Shown: positions 8,668 through 18,728 of the stretch, one piece after another | Layout of the letters: the number at the start of each line of letters is the position of its first letter | Position numbering within the stretch: the stretch's first letter is position 1 | From: Planktotalea sp. | Lineage (GTDB): Bacteria > Pseudomonadota > Alphaproteobacteria > Rhodobacterales > Rhodobacteraceae | NCBI RefSeq assembly: GCF_018607995.1 | Contig: NZ_JABBAL010000001.1 | Location: forward strand, 1-55,478 | Direction of reading: 5' to 3' | DNA length: 55,478 nt | Translations under genes and position numbers: made by a program | Notes under the pieces: model-generated | What the model was told of the DNA's origin: nothing | Database searches by the model: none | What the model saw: the letters and a program-made list of their open reading frames with translations, nothing else

Positions 8668-10089
8668 CTAGCTCCAACTATCAAAACCGAACATCAAATA
8701 GTCGCACTGGTAAGAATCCTGTACTGCGCTTTCAACTTCTTCATCATAGATGTCCTCAAGCGCAAAAAAACGCAAGTGCAGGCGTTTCCAAATCTGGGGC
8801 GGGCAAAGCGTCGCAGCCAGCGGAAATTACAAGGATCGGAAGCATCTCAACAAGCTGGTCTTCACGCAGAGGCATATCGGGATGCGCGAACTCAGCCATG
8901 TTAGAAATCGCCTACGCCTGGTCACACCGATGCGCGTCCACACGGATCGCAGTTGGTCAGAAATAATCATCTTCACGAACTGAGCAAAGGCAATAAAGGC
9001 CTCGCGGTGCGCTGCAAGGTCCAATTTTCATTCGGTTCTTGACCCCGAATTAGCAGTTTGTGAGAGCGGCGCAGCGTGTGGCGGATCTTATTGTAGCTCC
9101 CCGGCCCTGTGGTCAGGATCTTGGAGCAGAACCCATCAAGCAAACGCAACGCAGGATGGCGCACAACAGTAAAGGTGCAGTGCCCAAGATGATCACGCTT
9201 CCATTGGCGTAGGGATTTTTGGTTGAACCCCGTCTGCAGCGCATCGAGTGCGCTATCATCAACCGCAGCGAGCCAATTTCTCACAGCCTCCTCAGGCCCG
9301 GTGCTGATCGGCATAAACAAAAGCGGCGCGTGAGGCGCAGCGATATAGCGTGGCACGACAGGTCCACGACGCGGCTCAAAATTGGGGGTGCGCGTCAAGT
9401 TAAAGTGATAGATGCGCGACAGGCCTTTTTCGAGCGCGTCCGCGTTCACAACCATATCTTCCAGCGCCACAGGATTTTGCGGCTTCAATGAATCATTAAG
9501 CCCATCAAGACGACCATCCACCCCTAGAAAACTGGCGAGACCGTTCATCACATCAAGGTTCTGCAAATCCTCATACGCCACATAAAACGCGGTCTGCGCC
9601 TGCAAACGGTTGAGAAGGGTCACTTGAAACGCTTGCAAACCTTCTACATGAATTTCGAATTCTGCTGCGTAAACGTCGCTTTCGCATCGCAGCGACGCTT
9701 CACATTGGTTAGCTTCCATTGTCCCGTTTCCTGCGCGATGTTCCAAGACACGTAGCTTTCTAAAGGGTTGCGTGTGAGGATAACTTTCGCGCATCTCGGG
9801 TCATCCAAAGCAATATCAAGCACGCGTGGATCATAATCATGGAAATAGCAAAAGCCCCCATCCCATCAGAAAACTTCTTGATCGTTTCAATCAGCTGAAC
9901 AGGGCTATCTTCCCGCATCTCCCGCGTAACGCCCAAAATTTCTGTCTTGTTCGGGTAGCCAATGAAATGCGGATTAAACGCTCCGCCATGACACGTGACT
10001 CCCTCAATCGCATTTAGATTTGCTTACAGAAAATTCGAGCCTGTGCGCATCTCAGCAAACACAATGAAGGAGTCAAAATCAGCACTCAT
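8668..10089 (-). pseudogene. Sulfotransferase, heavily decayed
   Basis: Reading across frames recovers a sulfotransferase-like protein. It starts MSADFDSFIVFAEMRTGSNFL, where TGSNFL is the PAPS-binding loop, then a TAA interrupts at codon 22 (10024-10026). The frame continues as ANLNAIEGVTCHGG, slips in a C run near 9855, resumes as VILTRNPLESYVSWN, slips again near 9655 and then runs as one long frame (9650-9020, with FYVAYEDL and FTVVRHPALRLLDGF). It slips again near 9010 and 8945, and has a TAG near 8915, before ending FGFDSWS at 8668. With at least two nonsense codons and four frameshifts it is certainly dead. It was likely a modifier of surface polysaccharide. Confidence 0.85.
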
Positions 10090-10092
10090 ATC

Positions 10093-10350
10093 TTACTTCA
10101 CCAGATAGTGTTTGCGTGGCTTATCAGGTTGAACAGTTGGGCCATCATGGATTGGAAAATCACCCATCAAATGTGGATGCATACCTTAGTTCTTGAGGTT
10201 CTGAAGGAACTGACCAAACCCTTTCAGATCGGCCATTTTTGGCACTTTTGACAAGCGACGTTGTGGCGCGTTTCCAATCTCATCGATGATGGTTTGCAAA
10301 GGCTCCATCGGAGCTTTCAATAGACTCGGCCATGGTCCAAATACGAATGC
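10093..10350 (-). pseudogene. 3' remnant of an unidentified gene of the polysaccharide locus
   Basis: One frame reads FGPWPSLLKAPMEPLQTI, continues through FGQFLQNLKN, meets a TAA, and goes on in the same frame with MHPHLMGDFPIHDGPT and HYLVK to a final TAA four bases before the sulfotransferase start. It looks like the C-terminal end of a larger protein joined to the galE fragment by a deletion near 10350. I do not recognise the family; context suggests a glycan-related enzyme. Confidence 0.5.
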
Positions 10351-10561
10351 ATGATGGCGACGGGCTTGTGTTTGGCAAGGACTTCGTCGATGCGCGCGTG
10401 ATCCAATAGATCACCACGTTCAAATGGGCGAATTTGATCACCTCTTCCCAACCTGTGGAAAGATTGTCGAAGCACACCGGAATGTACCCAGCTTTGGATA
10501 ATGCTTTGCAGGCGTGTGAGCCGATATATCCGGCCCCACCTGCGATTAATACGCAATCCAA
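10348..10561 (-). pseudogene. galE: UDP-glucose 4-epimerase GalE, 5' fragment with frameshift
   Basis: The N-terminal NAD-binding segment of GalE is clear: VLIAGGAGYIGSHACKAL followed by FDNLSTG. A frameshift near 10430 moves to the frame reading ERGDLLDHARIDEVLAKHKP and VAIMH, where the gene ends abruptly at about 70 of the usual 330 residues and joins an unrelated 3' remnant. The start is now TTG (10561) behind GGGAGA. It lies 24 bases after galU, as in a sugar-nucleotide operon. Without the substrate-binding half it cannot be active. Confidence 0.85.
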
Positions 10562-10585
10562 TCCAGTCTCTCCCGTTTGATCAAG

Positions 10586-11479
10586 TTACTGCGCTACGCG
10601 TTCTGCTGCCATGATACCTGTTAAATAGTCATGCAGGTCGTCGCGTAAATCATCGCGTGACAGACCAAACGCAACTGTCGCCTGCAAAAAGCCCGACTTG
10701 GACCCGCAATCGAAACGCTGGCCACGGAAACGATATCCATAAACACCACGATCCGAGCCAATCTCTTGCGCAATCGCATCGGTTAGTTGGATTTCACCAC
10801 CTGCACCAGATTTGATCTTGTTGAGGTTCTTCAAAACATGAGGCGACAGAATATAGCGACCAATAACGGCTAGGTTCGACGGCTCTGTCCCGGGCGCTGG
10901 CTTTTCCACCATGCCTTTGACGGACACCATTGATCCCATATCTTCTTCGACATCGAGAACACCGTAGGACGATGCCTTTTCTGGCGGGACTTCCATCGCA
11001 GCAACCATGTTACCACCGGTTTTTTCATAGGCTTCAACCATTTGCTGCAAGCAAGGTTTTTCCGCCGCAATTACATCGTCAGGCAAAATTACCACAAAAG
11101 GCTCATTCCCGATCAAACGACGCGCACACCAGACCGCGTGTCCAAGGCCCAGCGCTTTGTGTTGACGCATGTAGGCGATTGTACCACTGTCCATGTTGGT
11201 CGATTTTAGGATTTCAAGAAGGTCATCTTTTCCCTTCTTGCGAAGTTCATTTTCCAGCTGTGGGGAGTGATCAAAGTAATCCTCAAGCGCACCTTTGCCA
11301 CGCGAGGTAACAAAAATGAATTCCTTGATGCCAGCGGCGCGTGCTTCATCAATTGCGTACTGAATAAGAGGGCGATCAACGAGCGTCATGATTTCTTTAG
11401 GAATAGACTTTGTCGCTGGTAAAAACCGCGTACCTAACCCAGCGACAGGAAAGATAGCTTTCGTTACTTTGTTACGCAT
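10586..11479 (-). CDS. galU: UTP-glucose-1-phosphate uridylyltransferase GalU
   Basis: Makes UDP-glucose from UTP and glucose-1-phosphate, the precursor for galactose, glucuronate and exopolysaccharide. The 297-residue protein starts with the nucleotide-binding PVAGLGTRFLPATKSIPKEIM and contains VVILPDDVI, VEKPAPG and the C-terminal FDCGSKSGFLQA. It is intact although its upstream glycosyltransferase and downstream galE are pseudogenes, consistent with wider use of UDP-glucose in the cell. Confidence 0.96.
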   Translation of the reverse strand: MRNKVTKAIFPVAGLGTRFLPATKSIPKEIMTLVDRPLIQYAIDEARAAGIKEFIFVTSRGKGALEDYFDHSPQLENELRKKGKDDLLEILKSTNMDSGTIAYMRQHKALGLGHAVWCARRLIGNEPFVVILPDDVIAAEKPCLQQMVEAYEKTGGNMVAAMEVPPEKASSYGVLDVEEDMGSMVSVKGMVEKPAPGTEPSNLAVIGRYILSPHVLKNLNKIKSGAGGEIQLTDAIAQEIGSDRGVYGYRFRGQRFDCGSKSGFLQATVAFGLSRDDLRDDLHDYLTGIMAAERVAQ

Positions 11480-11583
11480 ACTGACGTCCCCAGTGTTAAT
11501 TCGTTACCATTTCACATCCACTAAATGCGAATTGGGTTCTAAAAATGTCAAAATCGAATTTCGAGTGTATTGTTTCAAAATTT

Positions 11584-12749
11584 TCATCCCCACGTCGGTT
11601 TTGCAGGGAAACCACGCACCATAGCAAGACGCTTGATCTCTTTCGCCGTTCTTTTTCTCCGTTTGTTCAATAAAAACCTCGATCCGTAGCGTATACTGCA
11701 CCCAAAAAGCCCGTCCGACTGCACCCAAACTCCACCCTTGGTAAAGCGTATTTTATGTGCTCTCGCAAAGGTTGAAACAATGAAGGCAGAGGCGCGACCA
11801 CCTTCTTTCACAGTAGTCTCTGCGTCGGTCAGTACGCGTCGTGACTCCGATCGTTTGCCCGCAAGGACAGCATGATCACTTGAAGGACAGCGCTCCATCG
11901 TTTGGAATCCGGTTGCGGCGTTTGGAATCTCTCGCATGACCCCGATCTCACGCGATTTGCCAGCCGCAACCCCCTTTTTCGAACGATGCAAGTAAACGCC
12001 GCACATCACGCGGTTCGATCAGCCCATTTACCATGTGCCTCAGCGCCTGCTGCCTTTGTTCGTGCCGCGCACATGCCAACGTTTCAAAATTACCACTCGC
12101 ATGTTTGCGTAGATAGACGGCAAGGCTTGCACCGATCTCAAACAGATCTGTGGGCACTCTGTCACTTCACCGTGTCGCGCTGGCTTTGTAGCCATGATGT
12201 ACCTGCGCAAGTGGTGCGATAGCGGTACGATGACAAGGATACATTAGCCAGAAATTGACGTCCGTTTCATCCAGATAAAACCGAAACGCCGGATCAAATC
12301 CACCCATCAGCACAATCACATCACGGCATAAAGCCATGTTCGTGCCTTCGGTCTTGATGGCGCGACCATTCGAAGGGGTCAAAACACTGATCTGGTCTTC
12401 GGCAACCTCAAGCGCAGCAGCCGCATCGGGGTCACGAAACACGGCGGTGAGATAGTTAAGCCACGTGGGTTCCGCTACCAAATCGTCATCAATAAAAGCG
12501 ACAATTTCGCCAGCGGCCTCTGCAATCTCATGATTGCGTGCGGCAGATTTGTTGGCTTCGTTGAACTCGATTATTTTCAGATCGTCGAAGAACGGCAGCT
12601 CACGTACACCGCTGAGACCATCACTATCAGCAACCAAAAAAACTTCGAAATTAGGTTAATCAAGCTAGGAAATGCCAAGCAGGCACAACGGTAAATCAGC
12701 AACGCGGCCTCTGCTCACAATAATGACAGAGACCGTTGGCGTGCTCATT
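11584..12749 (-). pseudogene. Family 2 glycosyltransferase, broken by nonsense codons and frameshifts
   Basis: The gene begins at 12749 with MSTPTVSVIIVSRGR, the usual start of a GT-A glycosyltransferase, overlapping the kdsB stop (ATGA). Two in-frame stops (TAG, TAA) follow around 12655-12670, replacing codons in GISxLDxPNFEV. The frame then reads well: AARNHEIAEAAGEIVAFIDDD with the metal-binding DDD, and YLDETDVNFWLM. Near 12170 it shifts to MPTDLFEIGASLAVYLRKH, and near 11950 to a third frame reading SREIGVMREIPNAATGF, ending at 11584. All three pieces are collinear, so this is one dead gene. Confidence 0.85.
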
Positions 12750-13545
12750 CAACCCCCATCTCCTGCATCATGCGTTCCAGCACAGGGACATCTTCGGGAT
12801 TATTCAGTTCCCAGAATTGTTTTCCGCGCGCTTCGACTTCGACGCATTGCACGGTGCTGCCTTGCTCCATAAAGCGAAGCTGCTCTAAGCCTTCAAGCTG
12901 CTCCAAAAGACCCACTTGCCAAGTCGGATAAGCCATCAATGCAGCAGGGCGGTAAGCGTAAACGCCAACATGATGAAAAACGGGCGTTTCAGCGTCATCC
13001 GCATAAGTGTCAGAGGTAAAAGGAACCACCTCTTTGCTGAAATACATTGCGCGCATATTGGCATCAAACACAGCAGTTGTTCCGCCGACACGACTCGCTT
13101 TGCGATCCGCGAGAAATCCGTTCAGCGCGCGTCCATCACAGCGCAAAACAGGCGTTGCGATATCGGCCTCAGGGGTCGCGCGCATAGCGCTTACAAGATC
13201 TTCAACGAACCAATGGGGCGTTAAAGGTGCGTCGCCTTGCAAGTTCACCACGATCTCTGCATCGCTAACCAGCACGTCATATGCCGCTGCACAACGTTCC
13301 GTGCCATTGGCGCAGCTTTCAGGCGTCATCACCACTTCTGCACCAAACGCTTCTGCTGCGTCTTTGATGCGATCATCATCCGTCGCAACAACCACACGGT
13401 CCACACCGTTCACAGCGATTGCCGCTTCCCACGCACGCTGGATAAGCGAGCGTGACTGGCCACTTGCACCCTTAAGCTCAGCCAAAGGTTTCGCAGGATA
13501 GCGTGTCGAGGCATAACGCGCGGGGATGACAATCAAGACTGACAT
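12745..13545 (-). CDS. kdsB: 3-deoxy-manno-octulosonate cytidylyltransferase (CMP-Kdo synthetase)
   Basis: Activates Kdo with CTP for transfer to lipid A (or capsule). The 266 residues contain the CTP-binding VIPARYASTRYPAKPLAEL, the QGDAPLTP motif, and TERCAAA. It is intact and lies immediately downstream of cysQ (the cysQ stop and kdsB start abut at 13545/13546). Its stop overlaps the dead glycosyltransferase start. Together with kdsD at 3539 it shows that Kdo supply is kept. Confidence 0.96.
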   Translation of the reverse strand: MSVLIVIPARYASTRYPAKPLAELKGASGQSRSLIQRAWEAAIAVNGVDRVVVATDDDRIKDAAEAFGAEVVMTPESCANGTERCAAAYDVLVSDAEIVVNLQGDAPLTPHWFVEDLVSAMRATPEADIATPVLRCDGRALNGFLADRKASRVGGTTAVFDANMRAMYFSKEVVPFTSDTYADDAETPVFHHVGVYAYRPAALMAYPTWQVGLLEQLEGLEQLRFMEQGSTVQCVEVEARGKQFWELNNPEDVPVLERMMQEMGVE

Positions 13546-14343
13546 TTAGGCGTCTTTCAATTCAACATCAGGCGAATAGGCAATGAAGAAGGGATTAGCG
13601 AAACCGTCTTTGCCATAGGTCAAATCTTCATGGTTATCAAAACGCACAACACGTCCTCCCGCACCCGTTAGAACAGCATGCCCTGCGGCTGTGTCCCACT
13701 CCATCGTGCGACCAACGCGCGGATAGATATCCGCTTCACCCGTGGCGATTAGACAGAATTTCAGAGACGATCCCGCGCTCTTCATATTTCGCACTTGATA
13801 CTTGTTTATGTAGTCATCAGTCGCCTGATCGCGGTGCGATTTGGACGCGACCACATAAAGCGCTCTGCTGTCCGGCTTGCTAACTTCGATCAAATTTTGT
13901 TGGCCAATCACATCGGGATGCAATGGCCCTATCTCTTCAATAGATTGGCCGTCTGCACGCGTGTAGAACATCCGCTTTTTCGCAGGCGCATAGACGACGC
14001 CACGCGTCGGCACGCCGTTCTCGACATAAGCAATATTGACAGTGAAATCGCCGCGGCGGTGGATGAACTCTTTTGTACCATCCAAAGGATCGACAATCAG
14101 GAACGTGTCACCCTTTGCGCTATGGGACTCTGACTGCTCTTCAGTGACCAGCATCACATCGGGAAACGCTGCATGCAGACCTGCGGAAATAAGCGCATCA
14201 GCAGCTTCGTCAGCGGCGGTGACAGGGCTGTCGTCGGATTTTGATTTCACATCGAAATCATCCTGACCATAGATGCCCATAATCACATCACCCGCGGCGA
14301 GCGACAGACGGCGCATAGTTTCTTCCAATTGCTTGTAGTCCAT
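13546..14343 (-). CDS. cysQ: 3'(2'),5'-bisphosphate nucleotidase CysQ
   Basis: Removes the 3'-phosphate of PAP, the by-product of PAPS-dependent sulfation and sulfate reduction. Inositol-monophosphatase-family motifs are all present: the metal-binding TEEQSES, VDPLDGTKEF and the late EWDTAAGHAV. The 265 residues match CysQ. It heads the kdsB-glycosyltransferase-galU operon and is divergent from kpsM. Recycling of PAP fits the former sulfotransferase in the same locus; now it may serve only sulfate assimilation. Confidence 0.94.
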   Translation of the reverse strand: MDYKQLEETMRRLSLAAGDVIMGIYGQDDFDVKSKSDDSPVTAADEAADALISAGLHAAFPDVMLVTEEQSESHSAKGDTFLIVDPLDGTKEFIHRRGDFTVNIAYVENGVPTRGVVYAPAKKRMFYTRADGQSIEEIGPLHPDVIGQQNLIEVSKPDSRALYVVASKSHRDQATDDYINKYQVRNMKSAGSSLKFCLIATGEADIYPRVGRTMEWDTAAGHAVLTGAGGRVVRFDNHEDLTYGKDGFANPFFIAYSPDVELKDA

Positions 14344-14466
14344 GTTGCCCTATTCCTGCCTAAGATCATTCGTAATATTAATAAATTCTCCATCCCTCTT
14401 ATGATAGGAGAGGGCGAAAACGGCAATAATCATCAACAAATTCGTCGCATATCAGGCAGAAAACAC

Positions 14467-15287
14467 ATGTTTCGGGTTCGAAGACGCGAAACCACACTCG
14501 GTAAGGTCCTCACATTTAGTGACCTCGTGTACCACAACATCGTGCACACATTCTGTAAGGCGCACGGCAACGCTTTGATGAGTATCGCGGTCAACTTGTT
14601 GCAAATGATCATTTTCGTGCTCGCGTTATATTTGATGTTTACCATTCTTGGTCTGTGCGGTGCAGTGCTGCGCGGCGATTTCATGGTTTATATTATGAGC
14701 GACTTTTTCCCGTTCATAAGGCACATTAAAACTGTGGGTGCAATCACTGGGTCAGACGGACCCGCGTCACCGATGATGAAAAACACGCCGATGAATACGT
14801 CGATCTCCATTGTCGCGGCTGCATTGTCCCAGCTTTATATCCAGATGATGTCACTTGTGGTAATCATGTTCGGCTACCACGTGCTTGTGACGCCATTTAT
14901 CATTCTGGGTGTTGCGGGTGTTATGTTCATAATCTGGCTGACTTGGTTCACCGCATTCGCAATCGGCTTGGTCTTTCTCGCGATCAAACCTTAGTCACCA
15001 GGCACCACAAGCCTACTTTCGGCGATCTACCAGCGTGCCAATATGATTTGTTCTGGCAAAATGTTCGTCGCTAATTCCCTGACACCCCAATTGCGAAACT
15101 TCTTCGACTAGAACCCGCTGTTTCATTGCATCGATCAGGCAAGCGGGTTTGCATTTTAAAATATGTACCTCGCAACTCGAACTGAGAATATGCGTTTTAC
15201 CTGGGTCTCGTGTTCTAAATGATCAGTATGATGGGCGAATTCTACACGCGCAAACATGCCTCCGCGAGCTGGAGCGCACGACAATGA
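14467..15287 (+). pseudogene. kpsM: Capsule export ABC permease KpsM/Wzm-like, inactivated
   Basis: Membrane permease of an ABC-2 polysaccharide exporter. The first 176 codons from ATG 14467 read MFRVRRRETTLGKVLTF, then membrane segments with GDFMVYIMSDFF and VGAITGSDGPASPMM. A TAG at 14992-14994 stops the frame after VFLAIKP. The same frame continues with IYQRANMICSGKMFVANSL, a second TAG after NFFD, a TAA after ASGFAF, then a frameshift before MISMMGEFYTRKHASASWS, which ends in TGA at 15287. Several independent lesions mean the gene is dead. It is divergent from cysQ. Confidence 0.88.
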
Positions 15288-15889
15288 TACGTCTCTTCGC
15301 ATTCCTCTCGCTTTTCCTGCCAAGCCAGGCTTTGGCCGACAGTCTTCCTACGCGATACTCTGTGAACAGTGTTGCCACGAATGACACGTTGAACATCCGC
15401 GCAGAGCCGAACGCAAGTTCACCAAAACTCGGAAGCTACCCACCCTTTGCGATAAACATAGAGGTGCTACGCGTCCGTGAGGATGCTAAATGGGACATGA
15501 TTGGCATGGGTGAGGGCAACAGCTGGGCGACCATGCAATATCTCCAAGTGATGCCAAACGACACCTCATACACCATATCGCGCCTGCTTAGCTGTTCCAG
15601 AACGGAGCCGTTTTGGACCCTAAACATGACACCCCGCAGCACAGAGTTCACAGAACTTGGCGCATCTCGCATCGATCTGAACGACATTAGTGAGGCGGTA
15701 GCACAAACAGGATCTTTAGCGACGTTCGAAGAAGGTCCAACCAAAATTTACACGCTGATGTTCGAGCCCGCGTAATGCAGCGACAGGATGAGCGATCAAG
15801 AGTTTGGCTTCACAGGGCGCGTCTTTATCGAAACACCAGACGGCAATCGCTACTTGCGGGGATGCTGCACAATGGACGCGACAAGATAG
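15284..15889 (+). pseudogene. Secreted SH3-domain protein with in-frame stop near the C-terminus
   Basis: A signal peptide (MIRLFAFLSLFLPSQALA) precedes a bacterial SH3-like domain (about 22-90, with TLNIRAEPNASSPKLGSYP). The start ATG overlaps the kpsM TGA. A TAA at 15773-15775 ends the product at 163 residues, but the same frame continues with CSDRMSDQEFGFTGR and FIETPDGNRYLRGCC to TAG at 15889, which reads as the genuine C-terminus. A single nonsense mutation is the simplest explanation. The shortened product could still fold, so function is uncertain. Confidence 0.7.
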
Positions 15890-15900
15890 GTCGCGACATC

Positions 15901-16503
15901 TCAGGTCACGACACGCAGCGTTAGGTTTAAACGACCCCCCTTGGCGAGCACACGTGACGATCCAAACCGGATTTTATCAACGCCGTGATACGTCAACCGT
16001 GCATCGCCACCCATGACAACAACGTCGCCTGAGGTAAGCCAAATCGACTCAGTCTTGCCGCCGCGTTCAAGGTTACCAATGCGAAACAACGCATCATCGC
16101 CAAGCGAGACAGACACGACAGAGTGCGAAAAGTCGCCCTCATCGCAATCCCGATGCATACTCATCTTCGCGTCTTCGCCATAGAAATTCATCAAACAGCA
16201 TTCTGGCGTGCGATCTGACCCGCTCACATCATTCCATATCTTCATGACAGGCGCGGGGATCGCTGGCCAAGCCATGCCGTCAGGGTGCGCACGCGCATAA
16301 CGATAGCCAGAGCGATCAGAGACCCAGCCAAAGTCACCCGCAGAGGTCATGCGCACGCGCATCGGTTTGCCATATGGGGTCATCGGCGAAAACAGCGGCG
16401 CAGCTTTCGCAACCTCGCGCACCGCATCCACAAGATGCTGTTGCGTCACACTGTCGAGCAACCCTTTGTAAATCTCAAAACCGCGCAGGGTCAGCTTTTC
16501 CAT
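15901..16503 (-). CDS. alkB: AlkB-family 2-oxoglutarate/Fe(II) dioxygenase (DNA/RNA repair)
   Basis: Oxidatively removes methyl groups from 1-methyladenine and 3-methylcytosine in nucleic acids. The iron-binding triad is visible: His and Asp in MHRDCDE and His in TYHGVDKI. The 2-oxoglutarate arginines are in GGRLNLTLRVV at the extreme C-terminus. The 200 residues and NFYGEDAKMSMHRDCDE are typical of AlkB. The gene is alone, convergent with the SH3 pseudogene and divergent from dnaK. Confidence 0.95.
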   Translation of the reverse strand: MEKLTLRGFEIYKGLLDSVTQQHLVDAVREVAKAAPLFSPMTPYGKPMRVRMTSAGDFGWVSDRSGYRYARAHPDGMAWPAIPAPVMKIWNDVSGSDRTPECCLMNFYGEDAKMSMHRDCDEGDFSHSVVSVSLGDDALFRIGNLERGGKTESIWLTSGDVVVMGGDARLTYHGVDKIRFGSSRVLAKGGRLNLTLRVVT

Positions 16504-16585
16504 GGCGTCATTAACTCCAAATTCATTCTAAACGCGAAAATTACGCCGGAACTGCGCAAAATCGCTAAATGAGTGGCGCACAATC

Positions 16586-16613
16586 CTTGCAGCACCCATT
16601 TACGCTCCTTATA
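16586..16613 (+). promoter_or_regulatory. Candidate RpoH (heat-shock) promoter of dnaK
   Basis: CTTG (16586-16589), an 18-base spacer and CTTATA (16608-16613) fit the alphaproteobacterial sigma-32 pattern of CTTG followed after 17-18 bases by a C-Y-TAT-like -10 element. It lies about 115 bases upstream of the dnaK start. The nearby CCCATTTA (16595-16602) resembles the E. coli sigma-32 -10 but has no partner at proper spacing. No CIRCE inverted repeat is seen. Confidence 0.5.
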
Positions 16614-16727
16614 TACCGCTCGAACGTTGGTTTGCACCTTTGCAAATCACTAACCAATCGAGGCGCAGATGCCATAACGGGTTTGCGTCTCGTGACATCG
16701 CCTTGACCTTAAAAAGGGATTGAAACT

Positions 16728-18638
16728 ATGGCCAAAGTAATTGGTATTGACCTCGGTACGACAAACAGCTGCGTGTCCATCATGGACGGCTCTCAACCAC
16801 GCGTGATCGAGAACGCAGAAGGCGCGCGCACAACGCCGTCTATTGTGGCTTTCACAGATGACGAGCGCCTTGTTGGCCAGCCGGCAAAACGCCAGGCCGT
16901 CACAAACCCAGACAACACAGTCTTCGGTGTGAAGCGCCTCATCGGTCGCCGCTTTGACGACGAGCACCTGAAAAAAGATCTTAAGAACCTGCCGTTCTCT
17001 GTTGTCGATGGCGGCAATGGCGACGCTTGGGTTGAAGCTAAGGGTGACAAATACTCCCCAAGCCAGATCTCTGCTTTCATCCTCGGTAAAATGAAGGAAA
17101 CCGCAGAAAGCTATCTTGGCGAAGGTGTGACTCAAGCGGTTATCACCGTTCCTGCGTATTTCAACGACGCACAACGCCAAGCGACAAAAGACGCAGGCAA
17201 AATTGCTGGCCTCGAAGTGTTGCGCATCATCAACGAGCCGACAGCAGCCGCGCTAGCCTATGGCCTTGATAAAGAAGAAACACAGACAATTGCGGTCTAC
17301 GACCTCGGCGGTGGTACATTCGACGTCACGATCCTCGAGATCGACGACGGCCTGTTCGAAGTAAAATCCACCAACGGTGATACGTTTCTTGGCGGTGAAG
17401 ACTTTGACATGCGCATCGTCAACTACCTCGCCGATCAATTCAAGAAAGAGAACGGCGTTGATTTGACCAAAGACAAGATGGCGCTTCAGCGTTTGAAAGA
17501 AGCAGCTGAAAAAGCGAAGATCGAACTCTCTGCCGCAAACCAGACAGAAATCAACCAACCGTTTATCTCCATGGACCCAAAAGGTGGCCAGCCACTTCAC
17601 ATGGTTCTTAAACTGACGCGTGCAAAGCTGGAAAGCCTTGTGTCCGATCTGATCAAAGCGTCTATCAAACCTTGCCAAGCTGCGCTTAAGGACGCGGGTC
17701 TATCCACATCAGACATCGACGAGATTGTCCTTGTTGGTGGTATGACACGTATGCCGCGCGTTGTTGAAGAAGTGACGAAATTCTTCGGTAAAGAGCCACA
17801 CAAGGGTGTGAACCCAGATGAGGTTGTTGCGATGGGTGCCGCCATTCAGGCGGGTGTTCTTCAAGGCGACGTTAAAGACGTTGTTCTTCTCGACGTTACG
17901 CCACTGTCTTTGGGCATTGAAACGCTCGGCGGCGTGTTCACACGTTTGATCGACCGCAACACAACGATCCCAACGAAGAAATCACAGATCTTCTCGACCG
18001 CAGAAGACAGCCAAAGCGCCGTGACAATCCGTGTCTTCCAAGGTGAGCGTGAAATGGCGAACGACAACAAAATGCTCGGTCAGTTCAACCTTGAGAACAT
18101 CCCACCTGCGCCACGCGGTCTGCCACAGATTGAAGTGACGTTTGACATCGACGCAAACGGTATCGTTGCCGTTGGCGCGATGGACAAAGGCACGGGCAAA
18201 GAGCAAAAGATCACAATCCAAGCCTCTGGCGGTCTGTCTGATGACGATATCGATAAGATGGTCAAGGACGCGGAAGAGAATGCGGATGCGGACAAAGAGC
18301 GCCGCGAATTGATCGAAGCGAAGAACCAAGCGGAAAGCCTCATCCATTCGACTGAAAAGTCCATGGAAGAGCATGCTGATAAGGTCGATCCGACAACGGT
18401 CGAAGCGATTGAATTGGCGATTGCCGCACTCAAGGACGAGCTGGAAACAGAGAACGCCGACAAGATTAAGTCCGGCATCCAGAACGTGACTGAGTCCGCA
18501 ATGAAGCTGGGTGAAGCCATCTACAAAGCGTCGCAAGACGAAGCAGATGACGAACCAATGGCAGCCGATCAAAACCCGGATGACGACATCGTTGATGCCG
18601 ACTTTGAAGACCTGAACGAAGACGAAAAGCGCGGGTAA
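16728..18638 (+). CDS. dnaK: Chaperone protein DnaK (Hsp70)
   Basis: ATP-driven chaperone that folds nascent and stressed proteins with DnaJ and GrpE. The 636 residues show all Hsp70 signatures: [12 protein letters not shown] at the start, [24 protein letters not shown], the interdomain linker [11 protein letters not shown], and the substrate-binding domain and helical lid to an acidic tail ([12 protein letters not shown]). An AGGGA precedes the ATG. dnaJ follows after 90 bases containing two hairpins. Complete and typical. Confidence 0.99.
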   Translation: MAKVIGIDLGTTNSCVSIMDGSQPRVIENAEGARTTPSIVAFTDDERLVGQPAKRQAVTNPDNTVFGVKRLIGRRFDDEHLKKDLKNLPFSVVDGGNGDAWVEAKGDKYSPSQISAFILGKMKETAESYLGEGVTQAVITVPAYFNDAQRQATKDAGKIAGLEVLRIINEPTAAALAYGLDKEETQTIAVYDLGGGTFDVTILEIDDGLFEVKSTNGDTFLGGEDFDMRIVNYLADQFKKENGVDLTKDKMALQRLKEAAEKAKIELSAANQTEINQPFISMDPKGGQPLHMVLKLTRAKLESLVSDLIKASIKPCQAALKDAGLSTSDIDEIVLVGGMTRMPRVVEEVTKFFGKEPHKGVNPDEVVAMGAAIQAGVLQGDVKDVVLLDVTPLSLGIETLGGVFTRLIDRNTTIPTKKSQIFSTAEDSQSAVTIRVFQGEREMANDNKMLGQFNLENIPPAPRGLPQIEVTFDIDANGIVAVGAMDKGTGKEQKITIQASGGLSDDDIDKMVKDAEENADADKERRELIEAKNQAESLIHSTEKSMEEHADKVDPTTVEAIELAIAALKDELETENADKIKSGIQNVTESAMKLGEAIYKASQDEADDEPMAADQNPDDDIVDADFEDLNEDEKRG

Positions 18639-18640
18639 GG

Positions 18641-18700
18641 GGTCGCGTTTCGCGCGACCAACTTCCCTAAAGGGCCGGTCTGTTAAATCAGTGCCGGCCC
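18641..18700 (+). terminator. Two hairpins in the dnaK-dnaJ intergenic region
   Basis: GGTCGCG (18641-18647) pairs with CGCGACC (18653-18659) around a five-base loop, and GGGCCGG (18672-18678) pairs with CCGGCCC (18694-18700). Neither is followed by a strong T run, so they probably attenuate or stabilise rather than fully terminate, giving less dnaJ than dnaK. Confidence 0.5.
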
Positions 18701-18728
18701 AATGCGTTTCCTCAAAGCAGGATTTGTT

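Noticed and set aside
8247..8966. Forward frame of 239 codons opposite dat and the sulfotransferase
   Set aside because: The reverse strand carries clear aminotransferase and sulfotransferase sense across the whole interval; the forward frame has none.
11584..12009. A separate 141-codon reverse gene
   Set aside because: It continues the C-terminal sense of the broken glycosyltransferase in a third frame, so it is part of that pseudogene.
17982..18572. Reverse frame of 196 codons opposite dnaK
   Set aside because: Repetitive-looking composition is a mirror of DnaK C-terminal codons; no start signal.
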